NCBI GenBank assembly: GCA_902763085.1
Contig: CACWQW010000027.1
Coordinates: forward strand, 1-32,518
DNA: 32,518 nucleotides
Reading direction: 5' to 3'
Origin: Dongibacter bovis
GTDB taxonomy: Bacteria; Bacillota; Negativicutes; Selenomonadales; Selenomonadaceae
Below are positions 22,041 through 31,330 of this stretch, one piece after another. Under the pieces are notes generated by a model that saw nothing but the letters and a program-made list of their open reading frames with translations, made no database searches and was not told the DNA's origin. The number at the start of each line of letters is the position of its first letter. The first letter of the stretch is position 1. A program made the translations under genes and the position numbers.

Positions 22041-25010
22041 CTACTCCATCAATTCATCCAGGATATTCTTCATCTCCTCATGTCGGATCTGCGTGCGGAA
22101 CTTCACCGCGAAGCCATCCTCCTTCAGGCTCTCGAAGAAGCGTTCCGCGCAGCGGATTTTCACCTTCTCATCCCCTCGCAAATCCTCCCGTTTCTTGACA
22201 TCCTTCGTCTCGATGACAACATTGAGCTCCGTCGTCCCATCCTTCTTTTTCACAACGTACATGAAATCCGGGCTATACATGCCCGCCAGCGTCGGAATGG
22301 CAATGCTGCGGCGGGGAATCTTGCCGTAGACAGACACATTCTCTATATCGGAGAGAATGTTTTGTTTCTCGAGCGGTGAATCATAGGCTATTACATCGTA
22401 AAGATATTTGGCCAGGGGGAGCCCTTCCTCCACATAAATACCAACATCCGCCTGCGGGAGCGACGGCTTCAAAGCGCCATCGGCATACGTGAGCTTTGTC
22501 TCCTTGTCCTGTCGCGGCATCTGCTTGTAGTGAAACCGCGAAAGCAAGTGTGTCTCCTGCCAATCAAGGAACACACTCAAAAAGCCTTGAACCGTCGCCT
22601 CCGTAAACGCCGCAGCGCCGAGCGGGGCCACCTCGCGCGCATAACGCACAAAGATGTCATGCAGCAAAGGCAACGGCAAATTCGTTGCACTCGAAAGCCG
22701 CCGCAGAAATACGCCATAGGAGAGATGCTGCGCAAAGCCGACAGTCATGCCGCTTTCTCGTGCGACCATCATACGGCCAGTCTGCGCAGCATCTCCCTGA
22801 ATCTTTGCACGCTCACTATGCAGAACCATACCAGAAAAAATGCCGCTATGCTCCCTGAGCAACTGAAACAGCGCCTCCGGCAGTTCCTTTTCGATGTCTT
22901 TGTCATAGTGGAACAAATACCGCTGATTCAGCTTTTCCCAGAGCGCCTTGAGCTCCTGATAAGGCGCGGGGCGGACATGTACCTCCTGCGGTTTCTGATG
23001 ATTCGCGTCAAGAATCTTGCCGCGCTCGACGCCCGCCGCGAACTCAGGATATTTCTCCAGAAGCTCGCTGCGCCGTTCCTCCCGCACGCGATCATCCAAG
23101 TCGATGAAGCCGTCCCTCAGCAGTTCGGCCTTGAGCAGCTCCGGCGGCTGAATGCCATAGGCCTTTGCCACGGTCACAATCTGTGCCGTCGTCACCAGCG
23201 TGACCTCCGTCACATCATGGTTGATCTCCTGCACGAGTTTCTCTGCGAAATCCGCCTCGGTGAAATCGACAATATAGGTGAGATAGAACGCCTCCCCCGC
23301 GATACGGTTGCCGTTCTCATCCACTGGCAGGCGCAGACCGCGCCCTACCTCCTGCAGCTTGCTGATCTCGCTGCCGCTAGAGCGCAATTTCGTGATGGTG
23401 AAGATATTCGGATTGTCCCAGCCCTCCTTGAGCGTCCATTTGGAGAACAGGAACCGGCGCACATTGTAGCTGCCATCCGGCCTGCGGATCGTCAAAAGCT
23501 CTTTCTTCCCGTAAAGGATCTCCTGCATCTCACGCTGAACCTCGGGATCGCTCTCACTATGATCCTGCGCGAAATAACCGCCAAGACAGCCGGATATGTC
23601 CGCGAGGCTCGCCTTAAGATAGGCGCGATACTCGTCCTCTTCCGGTGAAAGCTCTCTGAGCAGCTCCTCCATCTGCCGCCGCAGCGCTCGCTCAAAGAAC
23701 TCCCGCAGATACGGCTGCTCGCTCTCCGTGCCACGAAACGCCGCAATATCATCGATAAAGAAGAGCGCGAGCGGCTTGATCTTGAACGGGCGGCGGAAGT
23801 TCTGCCGCTCCACCTGGAAATGGCGTTTCAAAGCAAGGTCGAGCATGGCCTCCTGATATGAAGTCATGTATGCACTGGCATCGAGTTCTTCGCCTGTGCG
23901 CTTCTCGACGCCATTGGAGAACACGACCGTATTCCTCTTGATTTCCCGCACCATGAGCCCGCGGAACGCAGGACTCACAAGCGAGAGGGCATCTCCCGCT
24001 GCCAGTGTATAGGACTCCTTGATGAGTCGCTTTTCCTCACGGCGGATATCCTGAAGGCGGACGGCTTTCTTGCTCTCGATTTTTGTGATCTTTACTTTTT
24101 CTTCGCTGCCGGACGGCGCTTCAAAGTGTTCCTTTATGACCCCCTTGATGAGGTTTTGATTGAACGCTGCGCAAGCGTTCAAATCATAGAGCAAATTGGC
24201 ATAATCCTTGACCTCGGCTCTTTTCTTGCCGCGCCCCTGTACGACCGTCGGAAAGGTCGCGCCATAGCGGATAATGCATTGCGGCAAAAGCTCCTTCTCG
24301 ATGGTCCGATACGCAGCCTGCGTCCGCTGGAAACGATGCGGTTCATCAATGAGGACGAACGGGCGCGTTGCCTTGAGCGCTGCAAACGGCCGGTAGAATC
24401 TCTCCGGCCCGTAGTCATAATCATCCCGCTTCAGCATCTGCGAGCCCGTCAAAAGCTGCATGTTGAGCAGCAGGACAAAGATCCGATCGCTGCTCTGGCA
24501 CGAACCCTTGACAAACTCACTTACGACACTCGGGAAGAACTGACGCCCCTTCGCTCGTTTCTGCGCCTCCAGCACACACGGCACGAGCTCTGCCTGATAG
24601 CCGCAGACATCACGGAAATGCCGCTGCACACTTGCATCCAAGAGGAACTGTGCCGTCCCCGCTTTGATGGAGAGCGACGGCACTACGAGGATGAATTTAT
24701 TGAAACCATAGCGGCGGTGCAGCTCATACATCGTCTTCGTATAGACATACGTCTTCCCCGTCCCCGTCTCCATCTTGATATCGAGGCCGAGCGCCTTGGA
24801 CGGCTGACTCCGCCCGCGATACTTTGCCGGCACAGAGCGTTCCCTCTGGACGCGCAGAATATTATCCAGCAGACGCGCATCCTTGCGATCAAAACAGGGA
24901 TTCGCATAATACTTCGGGGGCGCTGTCATCGCCACATGAGCGAACACCTCTGCCACAGCATCGACAGCGCGTTGCTGATGCGGCAGCGAACTTTCTAAAA
25001 CGAACTCCAT
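22041..25010 (-). CDS. res: Type III restriction enzyme, Res subunit
   Basis: A 989-residue helicase-nuclease. The Walker A motif METGTGKT lies at about residues 80-87 and the DEAD-like box appears as LIDEPHRF near 220. The later helicase motif region includes WDNPNIFTITKL and QEVGRGLRLPV. At the C terminus SPDFMYVV followed by VVIETKD forms a PD-(D/E)xK nuclease site. Res cuts DNA after ATP-driven communication between two inversely oriented sites bound by Mod. I start at ATG 25008-25010, with GAGGTG upstream, rather than the GTG two codons earlier. The gene begins nine bases after mod. All motifs are present, so the enzyme should be active. Its base composition is somewhat AT-richer than that of the housekeeping genes. 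Confidence 0.94.
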   Translation of the reverse strand: MEFVLESSLPHQQRAVDAVAEVFAHVAMTAPPKYYANPCFDRKDARLLDNILRVQRERSVPAKYRGRSQPSKALGLDIKMETGTGKTYVYTKTMYELHRRYGFNKFILVVPSLSIKAGTAQFLLDASVQRHFRDVCGYQAELVPCVLEAQKRAKGRQFFPSVVSEFVKGSCQSSDRIFVLLLNMQLLTGSQMLKRDDYDYGPERFYRPFAALKATRPFVLIDEPHRFQRTQAAYRTIEKELLPQCIIRYGATFPTVVQGRGKKRAEVKDYANLLYDLNACAAFNQNLIKGVIKEHFEAPSGSEEKVKITKIESKKAVRLQDIRREEKRLIKESYTLAAGDALSLVSPAFRGLMVREIKRNTVVFSNGVEKRTGEELDASAYMTSYQEAMLDLALKRHFQVERQNFRRPFKIKPLALFFIDDIAAFRGTESEQPYLREFFERALRRQMEELLRELSPEEDEYRAYLKASLADISGCLGGYFAQDHSESDPEVQREMQEILYGKKELLTIRRPDGSYNVRRFLFSKWTLKEGWDNPNIFTITKLRSSGSEISKLQEVGRGLRLPVDENGNRIAGEAFYLTYIVDFTEADFAEKLVQEINHDVTEVTLVTTAQIVTVAKAYGIQPPELLKAELLRDGFIDLDDRVREERRSELLEKYPEFAAGVERGKILDANHQKPQEVHVRPAPYQELKALWEKLNQRYLFHYDKDIEKELPEALFQLLREHSGIFSGMVLHSERAKIQGDAAQTGRMMVARESGMTVGFAQHLSYGVFLRRLSSATNLPLPLLHDIFVRYAREVAPLGAAAFTEATVQGFLSVFLDWQETHLLSRFHYKQMPRQDKETKLTYADGALKPSLPQADVGIYVEEGLPLAKYLYDVIAYDSPLEKQNILSDIENVSVYGKIPRRSIAIPTLAGMYSPDFMYVVKKKDGTTELNVVIETKDVKKREDLRGDEKVKIRCAERFFESLKEDGFAVKFRTQIRHEEMKNILDELME

Positions 25011-25019
25011 CAGCACACC

Positions 25020-26912
25020 TCAATAACGCACATCGATATGAACAGCGAGAGACTTGCCCGTATCCTTCAGACGCCGCACATTGATATCGAGGGACGCGCG
25101 CTCATCGAAGGTGAAACTATAACCGAACAACACGAGGTTTTCGGGATTGAACGTCCCATCCGTCTCATAGCGGACGAGCAATGCCTCCATGGCCTCTTCG
25201 GAGAGTCCCTCATCGAGCAAATAGAGATGATGCTGCATGAAATAGGCGGGATAGCCCGCAAAATCCAATACCTCCGGTTTTGCAAAGCCGTAGTGATCGC
25301 GCACGAGCCAAGTCGCGAGCACCGTCTCCTTGCCGAACTTCGCGAGCCAGTTGTCCTTCACGAACATATCAGCATCGCGCGTCGGATCGAACGCATCGAG
25401 CTTGTCGAGCGTATCCTGCGAGGCGGCAGAAAGCGTATAGTGGCGGAAACCGAGATCTGCCTGCGTCTCTGGATGCGCCGCACGAAGTTTCTCCGCCGCA
25501 CGGCGGATGCGTTCCCTGCCGATTTCATCGAGCGTATGAAAACCTGTTTTTTCTGCTTCGCTGCCCGCTTCGACGCGATCTGCTATCTGTACAAGGATAT
25601 AACGCAGATGCTTGTCATTTTCTATATTTTCCTGCATAACTGCCTCCGCGGTTGTCGCAGAGCCGCCAAAAAAATCTAGAACCGTGAAGTCGTCCTCACC
25701 TGACAGCTGCAAAATGCGCCGCAGAAGTCGCGTCGGTTTCGGCGTTTCAAAAGGAATTCCCTCAGGGAAAAGTGCCTTGAGCTCTTTTTTCCCCTCTTGG
25801 GTATGACCGACATCTTCATAACGCCAAATGGTCTGACAGGCGATTCCTTGTTTCACCTCGCTGAGGAAACGTTTGATGGCAGGCACATTGTTGCCGTCTT
25901 CGCCGAACCACACGCGCTGCTCCGCAATCATCTTCTGCATCACTGGCTGCGTATAAAGCCAGCAGCGACCGCTCGGCAGCGTATGCTCTTTGCCATTCGG
26001 CGCCTTGAGCACATAGAACTGACTCGCTGTGCCATGGCCTGCCTGCGCCGTTGCATTCTCAGCCTTCCAGGGGCCACGCGGGTCGTTGTCAAGATTACGG
26101 TAACGAGCATTCATTTCCTCCGTACGCGGCAAGAGCTGCGGATGCCACTTTTCTTTTTGTCGTGCATAGACAAGAATGAAGTCATGATTTTCAGAAAACC
26201 ACTCGACGGCATTTTGAGGACTGTATTTCTTTTGCCAAATCACAGTATCGACGAAATTATTCTCACCGAAGATATCGTCACAAAGCAGTTTCAAGTTCGC
26301 TTGCTCATTATCATCAATCGAGATAAAAATAACGCCATCTTCTGACAATAAATCGCGCGCGAGCATCAGGCGCGGGTAAAGAAACGTCAGCCATGCAGAG
26401 TGCGAGGCGGAGCCGCGTGTCGTCATGTCGAGGATGCGCGCAGCCTCTTCCTCATCGATGTCGAGTTTCTGCACAAGCTCCGCCGTCGTAAAGGCGAAGG
26501 TGTCGTTATAGACGAAGCCGTCAGAGCCCGTGTTGTACGGCGGATCGATGTAGATGCATTTCACGCTGTGCGCATACGATTTCAGGAGGTGCTTGAGTCC
26601 GTCGAGGTTGTCGCCGCTCAGATAGATGTTCCCGCTCGCGGCATTCTCTGGCTGTGCGTTCTGCTCTTCATCCGGCACGAGGACTGTCTCCGTGTCCAGC
26701 GCGGCAAGCATTTTCGCATACTCTTTCCCGAGGAACTTCAGCTCGTATCCCTCACTGACGACGTCCGTCGTTTCCTTGATTTCCTCTTGGAAACGCACGA
26801 GATCAAATGTCCCATCTGCGCGGAAACAGCCGGGGAAGTTCTCGCGCAAGACACGCAGCCCGCGCTCGTTCGGTTTCACTTGTTCATTTCTCTGACGAAT
26901 CTCCTTGACCAT
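25020..26912 (-). CDS. mod: Type III DNA methyltransferase, Mod subunit (adenine-N6)
   Basis: A 630-residue beta-class adenine methyltransferase. The catalytic motif DPPY is at residues 123-126 in CIYIDPPYNTGS and the SAM-binding FGG at 415-417 in VLDFFGGSATTAEA. The roughly 290 residues between them hold the target-recognition region, so the DNA sequence recognised cannot be read off. Mod dimers methylate one strand of a short asymmetric site and also guide Res. The start is ATG 26910-26912; an in-frame stop lies just upstream. I saw no simple tandem repeat in the gene of the kind that makes some mod genes phase-variable. It follows the aminopeptidase gene by 41 bases without an obvious terminator, so it may be read from that transcript. 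Confidence 0.94.
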   Translation of the reverse strand: MVKEIRQRNEQVKPNERGLRVLRENFPGCFRADGTFDLVRFQEEIKETTDVVSEGYELKFLGKEYAKMLAALDTETVLVPDEEQNAQPENAASGNIYLSGDNLDGLKHLLKSYAHSVKCIYIDPPYNTGSDGFVYNDTFAFTTAELVQKLDIDEEEAARILDMTTRGSASHSAWLTFLYPRLMLARDLLSEDGVIFISIDDNEQANLKLLCDDIFGENNFVDTVIWQKKYSPQNAVEWFSENHDFILVYARQKEKWHPQLLPRTEEMNARYRNLDNDPRGPWKAENATAQAGHGTASQFYVLKAPNGKEHTLPSGRCWLYTQPVMQKMIAEQRVWFGEDGNNVPAIKRFLSEVKQGIACQTIWRYEDVGHTQEGKKELKALFPEGIPFETPKPTRLLRRILQLSGEDDFTVLDFFGGSATTAEAVMQENIENDKHLRYILVQIADRVEAGSEAEKTGFHTLDEIGRERIRRAAEKLRAAHPETQADLGFRHYTLSAASQDTLDKLDAFDPTRDADMFVKDNWLAKFGKETVLATWLVRDHYGFAKPEVLDFAGYPAYFMQHHLYLLDEGLSEEAMEALLVRYETDGTFNPENLVLFGYSFTFDERASLDINVRRLKDTGKSLAVHIDVRY

Positions 26913-26953
26913 ATCCGCTTCTCATTCTCCTTGTTGATGAATTTTCCCAGGCC

Positions 26954-28348
26954 TCACGCGAGCGCGAGGAACGCCATGTAGCCCTTCTTCGTCTCGTAGA
27001 CGTCGACCTTGCTCGTCGCCTCCCACGGCGCGTGCATGGAGAGGACGCCGACGCCGGAGTCTACGACCTGCATGCCGTAGAGACTCATGATGTAGGCGAT
27101 CGTGCCGCCGCCGCCGAGGTCTACCTTGCCGAGCTCGGCGAGCTGGTAGCGGACGTGCCGCTCATCGAGGATGCGGCGGAGCTCGCCGAGGTATTCGGCG
27201 TTCGCGTCGTTGCTGCCGCTCTTGCCGCGCGCGCCGGTGAATTTGTTGAAGACCATGCCGCGGCCGAGGTAGGCGACATTCTTCTTGTCATAGGCACTCG
27301 CATAGAGCGCGTCGTAGGCGCTCGAAACGTCGGAGGAAAGCATCTTGCAGTTCGCGAGGCAGCGGCGCAGGGCGAGGTCGCTCTCCGTGCCAGTTACGAG
27401 GCGCATGAGCTCGGCGACGGTGTTCTCGAAGAAGCGCGACTGCATGCCCGTCGCGCCGACGCTGCCGATCTCCTCCTTGTCGACGAGCAGGCAGCAGGAG
27501 GTGCGGCGCGTGCTCGTGTTCTCGAGCATCGCGCGCAGGGAGGTGTAGGCGCAGACGCGGTCATCCTGCCCATAGGCGAGCGTCATGCTGCGGTCGAAGC
27601 CAAGCTCGCGCGCCTTCCCCGCCGGCACGAGGCGCAGCTCGGCGGACTGGAAGTCTTCTTCCGCAAAGCCGTATTTCTGCTCGATGAGGGCGAGCACGCC
27701 CGCCTTGACGCTCTCCTTGTCCTCTTTCTTCAGCGGGTAGTTGCCAACGAGGATGTCGAGATCCTCGCCCTCGACGACCTTGGCGCCCGTCTTTTTCATC
27801 TGCTCCTGCGAGAGATGGATGAGCAGATCGGTCACGCAGAACACGGGATCGTCCTCCGACTCGCCGATACAGATGTCGACGACCGTGCCGTCTTTCTTCA
27901 CGACGACGCCGTGCAGCGCGAGCGGCAGCGCCGTCCACTGGTATTTCTTGATGCCGCCGTAGTAGTGGGTGTCGAGGTAGGCGAGCCCGCCGTCCTCGTA
28001 GAGCGGGTTCTGCTTGACGTCGAGGCTGCAGGTGTCGATGTGCGCGCCGAGGATGTTCATGCCGTCCGCAAGCGGCGCCTCGCCGATCTGGAAGAGGACG
28101 ATTGCCTTCTTCATGTTGACGGCATAGACTTTGTCGCCCGGCTGGAGGCGCTCGCCGCCCTCGATGAGCCCCGCGAGGTCGCGGTAGCCTGCGGCCTCCG
28201 CCTGGTGCACGGCCTCCTGGACGCTCTCGCGCTCCGTCTTGCAGCGGCTGAGGAAGTCGCGGTAGCCCGCATTGAGTGCCTCGAGCTCCTTTTTCTCCTC
28301 CTCGCTGTAGGTCAGATATACAGATGTTTTCTTTTCTTCCTCTGCCAT
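26954..28348 (-). CDS. M18-family aminopeptidase
   Basis: A 464-residue metallo-aminopeptidase of the M18 family, which removes N-terminal residues from peptides in the cytoplasm and forms large oligomers. Metal-site regions are present: GAHIDTCSL with the His-x-Asp pair, DKEEIGSVGATG with the Glu-Glu pair, and SMHAPWE near the C terminus. The length fits the bacterial anaerobe type often named as probable aminopeptidase 1 rather than E. coli-style PepB. The start ATG 28346-28348 follows AAAGGAAG at eight bases; a longer open frame upstream runs into dusB. It lies 34 bases after the frameshifted dusB end and 41 before mod. Substrate preference is unknown. Confidence 0.92.
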   Translation of the reverse strand: MAEEEKKTSVYLTYSEEEKKELEALNAGYRDFLSRCKTERESVQEAVHQAEAAGYRDLAGLIEGGERLQPGDKVYAVNMKKAIVLFQIGEAPLADGMNILGAHIDTCSLDVKQNPLYEDGGLAYLDTHYYGGIKKYQWTALPLALHGVVVKKDGTVVDICIGESEDDPVFCVTDLLIHLSQEQMKKTGAKVVEGEDLDILVGNYPLKKEDKESVKAGVLALIEQKYGFAEEDFQSAELRLVPAGKARELGFDRSMTLAYGQDDRVCAYTSLRAMLENTSTRRTSCCLLVDKEEIGSVGATGMQSRFFENTVAELMRLVTGTESDLALRRCLANCKMLSSDVSSAYDALYASAYDKKNVAYLGRGMVFNKFTGARGKSGSNDANAEYLGELRRILDERHVRYQLAELGKVDLGGGGTIAYIMSLYGMQVVDSGVGVLSMHAPWEATSKVDVYETKKGYMAFLALA

Positions 28349-28382
28349 GAAAAATCTTCCTTTCCAGCCCGAGCGCAGCCGC

Positions 28383-29301
28383 TCAGGCGTCATAGTCAAA
28401 ATATTCTCTGAGGATCGCCACGAAATCCTCACGCGTCGTCGCCTTGTTGAAGCGGTCGCGCAGGATGGCGCCGTGGACGATGCCGCGCGTGTACCAGGTC
28501 GCGTGCTTGCGCATCTCGCGCGGGCCGACGTAGTCGCCCTTGTATTTCAGCCGTCCTGAGGTAGTGCGTGAGCTGGCGGAAAATCCACGGATTTCCCTGC
28601 GCCGCGCGGCCGATCATGACGGCGTCGCAGCCCGTCGCCGCGCGGATCGCGTCGAGATCGTCATACGTGCGCACGTCGCCGTTGGCGATGACGGGCACGC
28701 GCACGGCCTCCTTGACGCGGCGGATGATGTCCCAGTCCGCCTTGCCGCGGTAGAACTGCTCGCGCGTGCGGCCGTGCACGGCGATGGCGTCGACGCCCGC
28801 GGCCTCGGCGCGCCTTGCGAGCTCGACGACGTTTATGTGCTCCTCGTCCCAGCCCATGCGCATCTTGACGGTCACGGGCATCTTCACCGCGCGGCGGATG
28901 GCCGCGAGGATGCGCTCCGCCTTTTCCGGCTCGCGCATGAGCGCGGAGCCCTCGCCGTTCTTGACGATCTTCGGCGCGGGGCAACCCATGTTGAAGTCGA
29001 GGATGTCAGCCGTGCCGAGCGACTCGACGTAGCTTGCCGCCTCGGCCGCCATCTCCGGCGTGTTCGCGAAGATCTGCATCGCGAGCGGCCGCTCGCCTGG
29101 CTCTGAAGCGAGCATCGAGAGCGTGCGCTCGTTCCTGAAATGGATGCCCTGGCTCGATACCATCTCCGCGTAGCAGAGCGGGCAGCCCATCTCGTGCGCG
29201 ATGATGCGGTAGGCCGTGTCCGTGACGCCCGCCATCGGCGCGAGGAATACGGGCGTCTCGAAGCGGAACGCGCCGATGCGGATGCTCCATACATCGCTCA
29301 T
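28383..29301 (-). pseudogene. dusB: tRNA-dihydrouridine synthase (DusB-type), frameshifted
   Basis: Dus enzymes reduce specific uridines in tRNA using FMN and NADPH. The N-terminal TIM barrel is intact: LAPMAGVTD, the catalytic cysteine in FNMGCPAPKIVKNGEG, VKMRMGWD, and the GRAAQGNPWIF phosphate-binding stretch. After RQLTHYLRT the frame drifts into Arg-rich nonsense. From about 28551 downwards another frame continues convincingly (KYKGDYVGPREMRKHATWY, then a normal helical tail ending REYFDYDA and TGA at 28383-28385). So one extra base, or two missing, lies near 28547-28562. The unbroken length would be 305-306 residues, near normal. It starts at ATG 29299-29301, sharing ATGA with the coaX stop. 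It could be a real mutation or a sequencing error. Confidence 0.85.
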
Positions 29302-30084
29302 GCCTGCGGGTTCCTTTCTCGGTGCTTTTCCTCGTTGCGCTCATAGAGCACCTGGAGGCCCGAGAGCGTGAGGAAATGGTCGACCTTGTCGATGGTCACG
29401 GACTCCCTGGCGATCATGCGCGCGAAGCCGCCCGTCGCGATGACCTTCATGGGATGCCCGTACTCCTGCTTGATGCGGCGCACGATGCCGTCGATCTGGC
29501 CGACGTAGCCGAAGATGATGCCCGCCTGCATGCCCTGGATGGTGTTGCGGCAGATGATCTGCTTCGTCGGCACGAGCTCGATGCGCGGCAGCTGCGAAGC
29601 GCGCGCGAAGAGCGCGTCCGACGAGGTGCCGAGGCCCGGCGCGATGACGCCGCCGAGGAAATCGCCGTTCGTGTCGACGACGTCGAACGTCGTCGCCGTG
29701 CCGATGTCGATGACGATGAGCGGCCCGCCGTAGGCTTCGTAGGCGCCGACGACGTTGACGATGCGGTCTCGCGCGCGGGTTCTCGTAGTGGAGGCGGATG
29801 CCCGTGCGGATGCCGGGCCCGACGATGAGCGGCTTGATGTGGAAATAGCGCTCGCACATCTTGATCATGGGCACGACGAGTGGCGGCACGACGGAGGAGA
29901 TGATGATGGCATCGATGTCCCCCATCCGGATGCCCTGATAGGAGAAGAGGTCGTTGATGAGCATGCCGTACTCGTCGCCGGTCTTCTGCCGGTCCGTCGA
30001 GACGCGCCAATGCTTGAGCAGTTTCCTGCCCTCGTAGGTGCCGAGCACGATGTTGCTGTTGCCGATGTCAAATACTAAAAGCAA
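29298..30084 (-). pseudogene. coaX: Type III pantothenate kinase, frameshifted
   Basis: CoaX phosphorylates pantothenate, the first step of CoA synthesis. The start is TTG 30082-30084 with AAGGAGG seven bases upstream, giving LVFDIGNSNIVLG, the nucleotide-binding signature. IKPLIVGPGIRTGI follows. After HYENPR the frame is lost, and another frame resumes at once with DRIVNVVGAYEAYGGPLIVIDIGTAT and runs through ITPG-like and ATGGFA motifs to TGA 29298-29300. Normal CoaX has about four residues (E-x-G-A) between the PR and the DR, and these are missing, so an 8-base deletion fits better than a single base change. It removes the part just before a conserved active-site Asp. The gene follows birA by 13 bases. 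Sequencing error is possible. Confidence 0.87.
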
Positions 30085-30097
30085 GTGCGTTCCTCCT

Positions 30098-31087
30098 TCA
30101 GCGTTCCTGCCGTGCGCCCGCGGGGCGGATGGAGACGTCGCCCGCGAGCACGCGGCGGCGTCCCTCCCCGGTGTCAACGAGCAACGCACCGTCCGCGTCG
30201 ATGTCGACGGCGCGTCCCGTAAACGTCTCATTGACGCCGAGGACGCGCACCTCCTGACCGAGCGTGAGCGAGAGACGGCGCCACTCGTCGAGCACAAGCG
30301 CGAAGCCCTGCGCCTGCACGCCCGCGGTCAGGCGCTCCATCTCGCAGAGAATATCCGCGAGCATGGCGCGACGGTCGAGCGGCTTGCCCGCGAGGAGCGC
30401 GAGCGACGTCGCCGTCTCTCGCAGCTCCGGCGCAAACGCCGCCGCCTCGATGTTGACATTGATGCCGATGCCGATGATGATGTAGTGGATGCGCTCCATC
30501 TCGGCGCTCATCTCCGTGAGGATGCCGACGAGCTTTTTCCCATCCGCAAGCACGTCGTTCGGCCACTTGATGCCGACCTCGAGGCCGCGCGCGCGGCAGG
30601 CGCGCACGACGGCGACCGCAGCGAGCAGCGTGTACTTCGGCGCGTCCTGCGGCAGGATGCGCTGCGGGCGAAGCAGCACGGAGAAAAGGATGCCCTTCCC
30701 CTTCGGGCAGAACCAGCCGCGCGAGAGGCGGCCGTGCCCCGTTCCCTGGAACTCCGTGAGCACGACCGTACCGTCCGGCGCCCCCTGCGCTGCCGCGGCC
30801 TTCGCGTCCTCGTTCGTCGAGCGCGTCTCCTCCTGGTAGAGGAGATGTCTGCCGATGGTCTCCGTCTTGAGGAGCGGTGCGACCTCCTCCGGCGTGAGCA
30901 GGTCCGGCGCTTTCTCGAGGCGATAGCCGCTGTGCGCCTGGCTCACGATGTCGTAGCCGAGGCGCCGCAGCTCCTTGATGTGCTTCCAGACCGCCGTGCG
31001 CGAGACGCCGAGCCCCTCCGCGATCTCCTCACCGGAGATATAGTGGTCGCCTGCCTGACGCAGCAGGCGCAGGATTTCCTGACGCAA
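30098..31087 (-). CDS. birA: Biotin--protein ligase and biotin-operon repressor
   Basis: A 329-residue two-function protein. Residues 1-60 form a winged helix-turn-helix (ISGEEIAEGLGVSRTAVWKHIKELR) for DNA binding. The ligase core follows with TRSTNEDAK, the biotin/AMP loop FQGTGHGRLSRGW, KWPNDVLADGKKLVGIL, and an SH3-like C-terminal domain with GRAVDIDADGALLV. It activates biotin with ATP and attaches it to carboxylase carrier proteins. The HTH suggests it also represses biotin genes; none are in the window. The start is TTG at 31085-31087 with GGAGGGGG seven bases upstream; a TTG six codons earlier overlaps that site. It is first in a birA-coaX-dusB run. Confidence 0.94.
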   Translation of the reverse strand: MRQEILRLLRQAGDHYISGEEIAEGLGVSRTAVWKHIKELRRLGYDIVSQAHSGYRLEKAPDLLTPEEVAPLLKTETIGRHLLYQEETRSTNEDAKAAAAQGAPDGTVVLTEFQGTGHGRLSRGWFCPKGKGILFSVLLRPQRILPQDAPKYTLLAAVAVVRACRARGLEVGIKWPNDVLADGKKLVGILTEMSAEMERIHYIIIGIGINVNIEAAAFAPELRETATSLALLAGKPLDRRAMLADILCEMERLTAGVQAQGFALVLDEWRRLSLTLGQEVRVLGVNETFTGRAVDIDADGALLVDTGEGRRRVLAGDVSIRPAGARQER

Positions 31088-31116
31088 ACCGATTCCCCCT
31101 CCCAAGATATCATCTC

Positions 31117-31146
31117 ATTATAACGCCATCACGCGAAGTTTGTCGA
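31117..31146 (-). promoter_or_regulatory. Promoter of birA-coaX-dusB
   Basis: On the minus strand TCGACA (31141-31146) and TATAAT (31117-31122) are 18 bp apart. It is the only clear promoter before birA, and the start would lie about 25 bases before the birA start codon. Confidence 0.65.
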
Positions 31147-31201
31147 CCGGCAATTCTCCTTCGGAAAACGATGCTGCAAGACGCGCGAGGCGGCGATACG
31201 C

Positions 31202-31232
31202 AAAAAACACGCATGGCAAGAGCCATGCGTGT
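31202..31232 (-). terminator. Terminator of ftsH
   Basis: An 11-bp stem ACACGCATGGC/GCCATGCGTGT (31207-31217 with 31222-31232), loop of four, is followed on the minus strand by TTTTTT (31207-31202). Confidence 0.93.
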
Positions 31233-31250
31233 CCTAAGGGGCGCTGCACG

Positions 31251-31282
31251 TTCCAGGTGCGTTTCAGGTGCGTTCAGGTTAG
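31251..31282. repeat. Short tandem repeat after ftsH
   Basis: TTCCAGGTGCG (31251-31261) and TTTCAGGTGCG (31262-31272) are followed by a weaker copy, TTCAGGTTAG. That is about 2.8 units of 11 bp between the ftsH stop and its terminator. No function is evident. Confidence 0.5.
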
Positions 31283-31330
31283 TTCCCAATGCGCTTTGTA
31301 TACGCTCCCACACGTGCGAACGGGCGCCAT

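Noticed and set aside
25020..26912. Simple-sequence repeats for phase variation in mod
   Set aside because: Known phase-variable mod genes carry long tandem repeats; none was seen here on reading through the gene.
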